Origin: an uncultured Roseburia sp.
GTDB taxonomy: Bacteria > Bacillota > Clostridia > Lachnospirales > Lachnospiraceae
Assembly: GCA_947564765.1 (NCBI GenBank)
Contig: CANODN010000039.1
Location: 1 to 11,922 of the forward strand
Direction: 5' to 3'
DNA length: 11,922 nt
Shown here: positions 6,801 through 11,922 of the stretch, piece by piece
Layout of the letters: each line of letters begins with the position of its first letter
How positions within the stretch are numbered: position 1 is the stretch's first letter
Program-made: the position numbers and the translations under genes
The notes under the pieces: model-generated
Told to the model about the DNA's origin: nothing
The model's input: only the letters and a program-made list of their open reading frames with translations
Database searches by the model: none

Positions 6801-9800
6801 AGTAAAGGCGGAAGGCTTTACGGTTAACGGTATCGCAGCGGTGGTACAGGCAAGCGCGGACGATCGTACCTTCCATTTAACCGCGGCGGAAGAAGCGTTG
6901 GAAGATGCCGATATACTGACGGTAGAAGCAGAGGGCGTGACGGATCTGGCAGGCAACAGACTTGTCGATAATTCCAGAACCTTCCGGTATTATGCGGATA
7001 GCGCAGTCGTAAGTGCACAGCATCATACGGTCAGAAGAGAGGAGTATCTTGCGAAAGCAAGGGATTCTCTGTCCGGAAATAACGGTTTTACCGTTAAGGC
7101 AGAGCTTGCAACCGGATCTACCGGTCCGATTGTAAGACAGGGAACGGAATACGTACTTGGTGTTGATGACAACGGAAAAGCTTATTTTGTATTGAACGAA
7201 ACCCACAGAGTGACTTCCGATACAAAGGTGAATGATGGCAAAACCCACAGGATCGTCGGCGTGAAAGAAAACAACGGCATGCTGAAAATTTACGTGGACG
7301 GTGAACTGGAAGCTTCCTTATATGACGAAAGCAATAAAGAGTATGAAGTGCAGGCAGCAGATATCGTGATGGGAAATACTGATTTTTACGGTAACGTTAA
7401 GGCAGAAGTCAAAGATGTGGCAGAAGGATATGACGTAATAGCAGAAGAAGACGATATAGCAACGCCCGGCTCACATAACTGGACGTCGGGCAAAGTGGTT
7501 ACTGCAAAATGGACTAAGGATAATACCGATGTCCCGGTCAACGGACAGCGGCCTCTGACGATGGCGGTTGATGGTATAAAGAATACTTCCGATAATTATG
7601 TTGATTTCGGAGATGATAACCGTCGGGGAGAATCTTCCTATCTGCAGGTGGATTTCGGAGGTATCCGGAGCGTATCCAGTGTGAATCTGTACCGCTATTG
7701 GAGTGATAAAAGGACATATGGCGCAACCGTAGTGGCTTTGTCGAAAACGGCAGATTTCAGTGATCCGAAGATTGTGTATAATTCGGATACGGAAGGAACC
7801 ATTCATGGATTTGGACCGGGAGAAGATGCGCTTTATCAGGAAACGGCTGCCGGAAAAACATTTACGCTGGATGAGCCTTATGACGCAAGATATATTCGTG
7901 TGTATATGTGTTCCAGAAGCGGAAGCGGCACAAATCATATCGTAGAGCTGGAGGCAATCGGCGGTTCCCAGGAGGGTATTGCAGACTACACGGCAGTCAA
8001 TCAGGCCAGAGCGCTGGCAAGGTTCCTTCTGGATAATTATAAAACCAATCCGGAGTGGTACAGCAATGCACAGGCAGATTTTGATGCACTTGAGACTGCC
8101 CGTGCCGCAATTGTGGAAAACAAGCCGGCTGCAGAGCAGGCAGCGGTTGACCAAATGGCTGCCAACATATTTGCTGCGGCCTCCAAAATCAGGAAAACAG
8201 ATCGGAAGAAGCTGCGGAATGCGTTGGAAAAGGCAGTGCTGACAGATCCAGAGAAATATTATACGGCAGACAGCATTGAGGCCTACAATGCGGAAATAAA
8301 AGCGGCGCAGGCAGTATTTGATAATGAAAATGCAACAGCAACTCAGCTGACGGAGGCGCTTGCACAGGTTAACAAGGCGCCGGATGTACTGGTTACATTG
8401 CTGTCTAATGCAGAGAAAGAACTGGCAGAAGTGATAAAGACTGCAGAACAGATCCAAAACAATCCGGCGAATACGGAAGAAAACTGGAAGGCATTTCAGG
8501 ATGCCCTGAAAGCAGGCAAGGATATGCAGAATCGTCCGCTTCCGGCGAGAAAGACAGCAGATTTTGCCGCTGCGAAAAAAGCAATTGAAGATGCACAGGC
8601 CCTATTAGTGACAGATGAAAATATGATTACCGGCGTTACCATCAGCGCGGCGAATGACATAACGGAGATGACGGTAGGCGGCACGCTGCAGCTTACGGCA
8701 GTTGTAGCAACGGAAGGGCAGGTCGATGATACTTCCGTGACATGGTCTGTTGTGAAAGAGGAAGGCCAGGACGAAGATATTGTCCGTGTAGATGAGAACG
8801 GACTTGTGACGGCACAGGCGGCAGGAACGGCAGATGTCAAGGCAACAGCGAACGGTGATACAACTAAGTCGGATGTCATTACCCTGACCGTGAAGGCACG
8901 TCCAATCACAAAGATTACCATCAGCGCGGATAAGACAACGGTAACGGCAGGCGAACAAGTGCAGCTTACGGCAGTTACAGAGCCGGATGATACAGGCAGC
9001 GAAGGAATTGAATGGCAGATTTCGGAGGAGTCAAAAGCGCTTGCAGAAGTAGATGCGAACGGACTGGTGACAACGAAGGCAGCAGGAGTCGTAAGGGTAA
9101 AAGCAGTTGCAAAAGACGGCAGCGGAGTCGAAAGCGATACAATTACGCTGATCGTGATCGGCGGCACGTCGGAAAGTCTCGATGAGGCAAAGAAAGAGCT
9201 TGGTGATGTGGTATCAGGTGCGGAAGCGAAGTATCCGTTGTTGGATAAGGATAAATATACGCTGGAAAGCTGGACGAAGCTGCAGGAAGTTCTGGCCAGT
9301 GCAAAAGCCGCACAAGGCAATGCAGCAAGCACAGAGGATGACATAAGAAAGGCAATGCTGGCTCTGGAAGATGCAATCAAAAATCTGCGTCCTATAGCGG
9401 CTGCGGAGGATAAAATAGAGCAGGGCAAACCTTATGTTGTCGGTGATTATATATATACGGTAACCAGTCTTGCCGCAAAGACAGTTGAAGTTACCGGATT
9501 AGTGGAAACAAAAGTAAATACCGTGAAGAAGATATCGATTGGAAATACGGTTTCTCTGAAAGGGACTCCGTATGCGGTTACATCCATTGGAAAAGAAGCT
9601 TTCAAGAGCAATAAGAAAGTGACAAGTGTTACGATTGGAGCAAACGTAACCCATATCGGTGACAAAGCATTCTACGGCTGCAAAGCTTTGAAATCAGTGA
9701 AGATTACAAGTAAAAAGCTTACCGAAATTGGAAAACAGGCATTTGCAAAATCGAAAAAACTTAGGAAAATCACGATTAAAAGTACAAAATTAAAAAAGGT

Positions 9801-9924
9801 TGGCAAGAATGCATTTAAGGGCATTTATAAGAAAGCGTCAATCAAAGTTCCCTCCAAAAAGCTGGCAAAATATAAAAAGCTGTTAAAGCGGGGACAGGGA
9901 AGTCAGGTAAAGATCAAGAAATAA
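3823..9924 (+). CDS. Secreted multi-domain GH36/GH27-like alpha-galactosidase or alpha-N-acetylgalactosaminidase
   Basis: This 2033-residue exoenzyme is predicted to cleave alpha-linked galactose or N-acetylgalactosamine from glycans. Modules in order are: signal peptide 1-28 (TSA before QE); start of a beta-sandwich about 30-105; discoidin/CBM32-like module about 116-280 inserted in that sandwich; rest of the sandwich about 285-460; TIM barrel about 485-830; C-terminal beta domain to about 966; Ig-like (Big_5-like) about 972-1058; LamG-like about 1072-1200; second CBM32 about 1212-1384; three FIVAR-like helical units about 1388-1597; two BIG2 domains 1603-1694 and 1695-1781; a fourth FIVAR about 1785-1855; and LRR_5 repeats with a lysine-rich tail about 1867-2033. 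Clan GH-D motifs are NSWF (499-502), VVDDGW (536-541), FGMWVGPRGG (595-604) and YWKWDGF (654-660), with Asp658 the expected nucleophile. The acid/base is probably Asp747 or Asp750 in HDQRDA. No LPXTG or SLH anchor is visible. Having its own promoter and flanking terminators, it is monocistronic. Substrate preference is inferred only from the clan; GH36 alpha-GalNAcases of gut Firmicutes are plausible relatives. Confidence 0.88.
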   Translation: MRGRTCKRLLAGFLAAVCLPLGSIPTSAQEIGRADGAGVTVAKDGDTVTIGNQYISRQFSIAGEKLRTTQISNTRTGTGDEATVFTPGEGSEEFKIRVTKGTQDTGTTVSLPKIDRTGWTATADSWQNATGNSDGNAQNLLNDNLNAIWHTKYENNAGNTGCRTEFPYNVIINMKKGVTFQSFSYTPRKEGETTNGNILKYELYYYNGSSTEDIAADSADWKLLKAGKFNYNGYQTNVESPIFVNLDEACTAKQLKLVALSSNAGNNMAGGAGFNLHAEKAPETAQKNDREFWSSELTLKGEPVIEKTTATINGVEKTGQKVTFHFNPFKFRNVEYTISEVIVMYDGDHFMRKYMEISVPEAQRESAVIDYIDLESLVTNDTDATWTIPTNAGGIVQMEQFKANLGQPIYIQGMFFGCEFPAADNEIDGDDGTGYMRYYTGKSFDRLQKDNQLTTDGKYVTWQTVAGAARSTENAVIQADFFEYIKSIATPSEFRIQYNSWFDNMMFIDDDNILDSFIETDRELNKAGVRPLDSYVVDDGWNNYNDTLDGLENDTDRKRRSGTTLNTDGFWTFNEKFPEGLTPSSELVHKFGSNFGMWVGPRGGYNYEGRIANIIAAGQNGSKAGGSIDVADRIYVKKFTEMAVKWMEDYGINYWKWDGFVDSGQYGAFPSADGVPGYANNHMTGGYHQMYHVTDLWEAWIDLMEAVRKCEKDEKINKLWISLTCYVNPSPWYLQWANSVWLQCIHDQRDAGGSRSKMDRQITYRDACYYDFVNNHEFQFPFSNVYNHDPIYGTEGTGMNINTATDEQFQNYLYMLSTRGTAFWELHFSDSIMTDGKYEVTDEFLEWAEENYHMLKNSKMFGASPFSTVKLSSVSDTGEANAYGFACFDGTDGIISFRNSATESKSVTITFDRTLGVPEDAGTLKYHMEHSYNLTENTPTVGEMTYGKEYTVTLQPDEVRILRFSKDGDTAAPEITKAYSTGEDQIIVKFNEKVKAEGFTVNGIAAVVQASADDRTFHLTAAEEALEDADILTVEAEGVTDLAGNRLVDNSRTFRYYADSAVVSAQHHTVRREEYLAKARDSLSGNNGFTVKAELATGSTGPIVRQGTEYVLGVDDNGKAYFVLNETHRVTSDTKVNDGKTHRIVGVKENNGMLKIYVDGELEASLYDESNKEYEVQAADIVMGNTDFYGNVKAEVKDVAEGYDVIAEEDDIATPGSHNWTSGKVVTAKWTKDNTDVPVNGQRPLTMAVDGIKNTSDNYVDFGDDNRRGESSYLQVDFGGIRSVSSVNLYRYWSDKRTYGATVVALSKTADFSDPKIVYNSDTEGTIHGFGPGEDALYQETAAGKTFTLDEPYDARYIRVYMCSRSGSGTNHIVELEAIGGSQEGIADYTAVNQARALARFLLDNYKTNPEWYSNAQADFDALETARAAIVENKPAAEQAAVDQMAANIFAAASKIRKTDRKKLRNALEKAVLTDPEKYYTADSIEAYNAEIKAAQAVFDNENATATQLTEALAQVNKAPDVLVTLLSNAEKELAEVIKTAEQIQNNPANTEENWKAFQDALKAGKDMQNRPLPARKTADFAAAKKAIEDAQALLVTDENMITGVTISAANDITEMTVGGTLQLTAVVATEGQVDDTSVTWSVVKEEGQDEDIVRVDENGLVTAQAAGTADVKATANGDTTKSDVITLTVKARPITKITISADKTTVTAGEQVQLTAVTEPDDTGSEGIEWQISEESKALAEVDANGLVTTKAAGVVRVKAVAKDGSGVESDTITLIVIGGTSESLDEAKKELGDVVSGAEAKYPLLDKDKYTLESWTKLQEVLASAKAAQGNAASTEDDIRKAMLALEDAIKNLRPIAAAEDKIEQGKPYVVGDYIYTVTSLAAKTVEVTGLVETKVNTVKKISIGNTVSLKGTPYAVTSIGKEAFKSNKKVTSVTIGANVTHIGDKAFYGCKALKSVKITSKKLTEIGKQAFAKSKKLRKITIKSTKLKKVGKNAFKGIYKKASIKVPSKKLAKYKKLLKRGQGSQVKIKK
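8636..8976 (+). repeat. Direct repeats from the duplicated BIG2 module
   Basis: The two adjacent BIG2 domains share exact DNA blocks: a 15-mer TTACCATCAGCGCGG at 8636 and 8915, and a 17-mer TGCAGCTTACGGCAGTT at 8687 and 8960. The offsets of 279 and 273 bases differ by two codons, so a small in-frame indel separates the copies. This points to tandem duplication of the module, or conversion between copies, followed by divergence. Confidence 0.72.
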
Positions 9925-9942
9925 ACGCTTGTAATAACCTAT

Positions 9943-9978
9943 GGGGAGGCAGTGTCTTATATGAGGCATTGCCTCCCC
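9943..9978 (+). terminator. Strong stem-loop after the glycosidase gene, no T tail
   Basis: GGGGAGGCAGTG (9943-9954) pairs with CATTGCCTCCCC (9967-9978), a 12-bp GC-rich stem with one wobble pair and a 12-base loop. It lies 18 bases past the stop codon. The bases after it are AAAATGC, so it lacks the plus-strand T run of a standard intrinsic terminator. On the minus strand it would also lack a clear T tail. It may end or protect the 3' end of the glycosidase mRNA. Confidence 0.55.
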
Positions 9979-10033
9979 AAAATGCTATACCGGAAGGATT
10001 ACGGGGTTTTATTTGAGAAGTAAGGATTGTGAC

Positions 10034-10060
10034 ATATAAAAATCATCCTCTGCATACAAT
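10034..10060 (+). promoter_or_regulatory. Sigma-E-type sporulation promoter of spoIIID
   Basis: CATACAAT (10053-10060) matches the mother-cell sigma-E -10 consensus CATACANT fully. An ATATA (10034-10038), fitting the sigma-E -35 element, lies 14 bases upstream. In Bacillus subtilis, spoIIID is a sigma-E gene, so position and gene agree. Transcription would start near 10067, about 24 bases before the start codon. Confidence 0.8.
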
Positions 10061-10090
10061 GTAAAAACAAGTATCGCAGGGGATATTTTT

Positions 10091-10345
10091 TTGAAAAGCT
10101 ATATTGAGGAAAGAGCTATGGAGATAGCCAGATATATTATTGAAAATAATGCGACGGTGCGTCAGACGGCAAAACAGTTCGGAATAAGCAAGAGTACGGT
10201 ACACAAAGACGTCACCGAACGCCTTCCGGAAATTAACCCTTCACTTGCAAAAAGCGCAAGAAAAGTATTGGACGTCAACAAATCAGAACGCCATATACGA
10301 GGAGGACTTGCGACAAGAGAGAAATATCTGCATCATCATATGTAA
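10091..10345 (+). CDS. spoIIID: Sporulation transcriptional regulator SpoIIID
   Basis: This 84-residue DNA-binding protein works in the mother cell during sporulation, where it activates or represses sigma-E genes and helps switch to late expression. The whole protein is recognisable: N-terminal helix IEERAMEIARYIIENN (5-20), a helix-turn-helix TVRQTAKQFGISKSTVHKD (22-40) followed by the family hallmark TERLPEINP (42-50), and the basic C-terminal segment RHIRGGLATREKY (67-79), which forms the second DNA contact in SpoIIID. It is slightly shorter than the Bacillus protein (93). The start is TTG at 10091, preceded by AGGGGA (10078-10083). The next in-frame ATG (10118) would remove the conserved N-terminal helix. 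It follows a sigma-E-type promoter and is monocistronic or weakly terminated. Confidence 0.96.
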   Translation: MKSYIEERAMEIARYIIENNATVRQTAKQFGISKSTVHKDVTERLPEINPSLAKSARKVLDVNKSERHIRGGLATREKYLHHHM

Positions 10346-10360
10346 TACATATCAGGCAAT

Positions 10361-10394
10361 ACAGCGTTCCCGGAATCATTTCGGCGGACGCTGT
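10361..10394 (+). terminator. Possible terminator of spoIIID
   Basis: ACAGCGT (10361-10367) pairs with ACGCTGT (10388-10394), extended by CC/GG after one bulged T. The tail (TTGATGTTG) is only moderately T-rich, so function as an intrinsic terminator is uncertain. Confidence 0.45.
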
Positions 10395-10413
10395 TTGATG
10401 TTGACAGGAAAAT

Positions 10414-10442
10414 TTGATGTAAAAAACAAAATCTGATACAAT
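10414..10442 (+). promoter_or_regulatory. Sigma-A-type promoter of the second MATE gene
   Basis: TTGATG (10414-10419) and TACAAT (10437-10442) are separated by 17 bases. Matches to consensus are four of six and five of six. Transcription would start near 10449, close to the ribosome site AGAAGG (10454-10459). Confidence 0.58.
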
Positions 10443-10467
10443 TGGAAAACGAAAGAAGGCGAGTGAT

Positions 10468-11811
10468 ATGGCGGAGAACACACAAAGCAGACAATATGAA
10501 AAAATGACAGGCACGCCGGTTTGGAAACTGGTATTAGAGCTGGGACTGCCCACTACGATCAGTATGCTGATCACCAATATATACAATATGGCAGATACGT
10601 TTTATGTCAGTCAGATCAGTATTACGGCCAGCGGAGCCACGGGAATCGTATTTGCATTGATGGCAGTTCTGCAGGCTTTCGGTTTTATGTTCGGACATGG
10701 CGCCGGCAGTAATATCAGCCGTTCTCTGGGAGCAAAGAAGATCGAGCATGCAAAGGTATTTACTTCTACCAGTGTGTTTCTGGCCCTTGGTGCAGGCGTA
10801 CTGATCGGGGTATTCGGCCTGCTGTTTCCGAAACCATTGATGCGGCTGCTGGGAAGTACGGATACGATATTAAGCGATGCGGTTACTTATGGAACTTTTA
10901 TTTTAATTTCTGCACCTGCAATGACGGTAGGATGCGTATTAAATAATATTCTGCGCTATGAAGGCGGCGCTGCATTCGCCATGGCGGGGCTGTGTACCGG
11001 AGGCATATTAAATATATTTTTAGATCCCCTTTTGATTTTTCATTTCCGTATGGGAATTGCAGGAGCAGGTCTTTCCACTGCGATTTCTCAGTATATCAGC
11101 ACAATAATTTTGCTGCTTCCCTTTTTTACAGGAAAAACCGTGACCAAAATTCATATCCGCTATATTACAAAAGATATTGCGGATATTGGAAATATTCTGT
11201 TGACCGGGCTGCCCAGTCTGGCCAGACAGGGATTAAACAGTATTTCTACAGCCGTGCTGAATCAACAGGCGGCTGTCTATGGCGATGCGGCAATTGCGGC
11301 GATGAGTATTGTAGGCAGATGCGGTAATCTGCTGTTTAGCTTTGCGTTGGGGATTGCCCAGGGATTTCAGCCGGTCAGTGCATTTAATTACGGAGCAGGG
11401 AAAAAGGAGAGAGTGGAAAAAGCAACATGGTTTACCATGCTTTTTGGGATGGCAATTATGGGAATACTCTGTCTGGGATGCGGTTTTGCAGCACCGTTGG
11501 TGATTCGTTTGTTTCGGGAAGAGCAGAGTGTTCTGGATACAGGAACAGAGGCGCTGCGCTGGATGTGCTTTACGCTGTATATTCTCCCGGTATCCGCAGT
11601 GGGCAGTATGCTGTTTCAGAGTATCGGTAAAAAAGGCAGCTCGCTTCTGATTGCCATGCTGCAGGGCGGAATGATTTCGATTCCGCTGATGCTTTTTCTG
11701 CCGCATTTTCTGGGAGTTACCGGAATTGAGATTGCACAGCCGTGCGCCTATGTAATCTCTGCGCTGGTATCATTTCCGATTATGATTTCATTTTTTAAAA
11801 AATTAAGATGA
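10468..11811 (+). CDS. MATE-family efflux transporter, MepA-like (second copy)
   Basis: This is a 447-residue, 12-helix multidrug and toxin extrusion protein exporting an unknown substrate in exchange for Na+ or H+. A short cytoplasmic N-terminus leads to MTGTPVWKLVLELGLPTTI and then NIYNMADTFYVSQI, the MepA-type signature. GHGAGSNISRSLGAKK (about 76-91) is the conserved loop after helix 2, and the second half repeats the pattern from GLPSLARQGLNS, with GFQPVSAFNYGAGKKERV matching GAGSNISRSLGAKK of the first half. The start at 10468 has AGAAGGCGAG upstream. It has its own promoter and lies 122 bases after spoIIID, so it need not be sporulation-controlled. An AT-rich hairpin follows the stop. 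Substrate is not predictable. Confidence 0.94.
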   Translation: MAENTQSRQYEKMTGTPVWKLVLELGLPTTISMLITNIYNMADTFYVSQISITASGATGIVFALMAVLQAFGFMFGHGAGSNISRSLGAKKIEHAKVFTSTSVFLALGAGVLIGVFGLLFPKPLMRLLGSTDTILSDAVTYGTFILISAPAMTVGCVLNNILRYEGGAAFAMAGLCTGGILNIFLDPLLIFHFRMGIAGAGLSTAISQYISTIILLLPFFTGKTVTKIHIRYITKDIADIGNILLTGLPSLARQGLNSISTAVLNQQAAVYGDAAIAAMSIVGRCGNLLFSFALGIAQGFQPVSAFNYGAGKKERVEKATWFTMLFGMAIMGILCLGCGFAAPLVIRLFREEQSVLDTGTEALRWMCFTLYILPVSAVGSMLFQSIGKKGSSLLIAMLQGGMISIPLMLFLPHFLGVTGIEIAQPCAYVISALVSFPIMISFFKKLR

Positions 11812-11816
11812 AAGAA

Positions 11817-11839
11817 AAAATATGTTTTTTACATATTTT
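11817..11839 (+). terminator. AT-rich hairpin after the second MATE gene
   Basis: AAAATATGT (11817-11825) pairs perfectly with ACATATTTT (11831-11839) around a TTTTT loop, starting 5 bases after the stop. The stem is weak and has no separate T tail beyond its own 3' arm, so it is only a candidate terminator. Confidence 0.42.
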
Positions 11840-11899
11840 CCGAAAAGAAGGAAACGCTAAACCTGTAATCATCATATTGATTTTGGAGGATTTAGCAAA

Positions 11900-11922
11900 A
11901 TGGAAAATATGCAGAAGAAACC
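11900..11922 (+). CDS. Start of an unidentified gene, cut by the window edge
   Basis: GGAGGA (11885-11890) lies nine bases before an ATG that opens MENMQKK. Only seven complete codons are in the window, so the product cannot be identified. The good ribosome site and the position after a possible terminator support a real gene. No convincing promoter was found in 11840-11884. Confidence 0.55.

Noticed and set aside
7471..8457. Long minus-strand open frame (328 codons) opposite the second CBM32
   Set aside because: Its product is rich in Cys, Ile and Arg with no domain pattern. The plus strand encodes a recognisable CBM32 and FIVAR modules.
8496..9428. Long minus-strand open frame (310 codons) opposite the BIG2/FIVAR part of the glycosidase
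   Set aside because: Its product is Ser/Ala/Val/Thr-rich low-complexity sequence mirroring the repetitive plus-strand codons; the plus-strand domains are clearly real.
10401..10406. Perfect TTGACA as -35 box for the second MATE gene
   Set aside because: The bases 16-18 downstream (AAACAA region) do not form a -10 box. TTGATG at 10414 with TACAAT at 10437 fits better.
974..11811. The two MATE genes as a recent duplication
   Set aside because: Their N-terminal motifs and sequence differ widely, fitting two separate MATE branches rather than paralogues from a local duplication.
1..11922. CRISPR arrays, transposases, integrases or phage genes
   Set aside because: None seen on either strand. 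The only tandem repeats are the coding 39-base units and the domain repeats of the glycosidase.

Overview
The window reads as an accessory-containing chromosomal segment from an anaerobic, endospore-forming Clostridia, most likely a Lachnospiraceae member. Evidence for this includes a SpoIIID sporulation regulator behind a sigma-E-type promoter, strong AGGAGG-type ribosome sites, a tRNA without encoded CCA, two MATE transporters of clostridial type, and a very large secreted glycosidase ending in leucine-rich repeats and a lysine-rich tail. The genus assignment is inference; no database search was possible. All genes lie on the plus strand and coding density is high. The longest gene-free stretch (51-266) is under 300 bases and is filled with stem-loops.

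Layout. (1) 1-50 is the 3' part of a class II tRNA, probably Leu with anticodon TAA or CAA, followed by an intrinsic terminator (62-93). (2) 93-228 is a run of adjacent hairpins, the last with a terminator-like T tail, directly in front of the next gene. (3) 267-3698 is a probable three-gene operon: a membrane-anchored cyclophilin-type peptidyl-prolyl isomerase, a MATE-family transporter 8 bases downstream, and a lipoprotein beta-N-acetylhexosaminidase of the GH3/NagZ type whose best start is TTG at 2355. A strong terminator closes it at 3706-3748. (4) 3760-9924 is an independent transcription unit for a 2033-residue secreted multi-domain glycosidase. Its promoter has a run of eight Gs filling half of the -35/-10 spacer, the arrangement expected of a phase-variable promoter. 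The protein combines a clan GH-D (GH36/GH27-like) catalytic domain with a discoidin/CBM32 module nested in its N-terminal beta-sandwich, followed by Ig-like, LamG-like, second CBM32, FIVAR and BIG2 modules and an LRR_5 C-terminus. (5) 10034-10394 is spoIIID with its sigma-E-type promoter and a possible terminator. (6) 10414-11839 is a second, MepA-like MATE transporter with its own promoter. (7) From 11900 a new gene starts and is cut by the window edge.

How the parts may work together (inference): the large exoenzyme probably strips alpha-linked Gal or GalNAc from host or plant glycans at the cell surface, with carbohydrate modules for targeting. The GH3 lipoprotein probably removes beta-linked GlcNAc from muropeptides or other glycans outside the membrane. 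The extracytoplasmic isomerase could help fold exported proteins. The most noteworthy points are the G-tract promoter, the nested CBM architecture with a divergent catalytic motif, and the hairpin cluster upstream of the isomerase gene.
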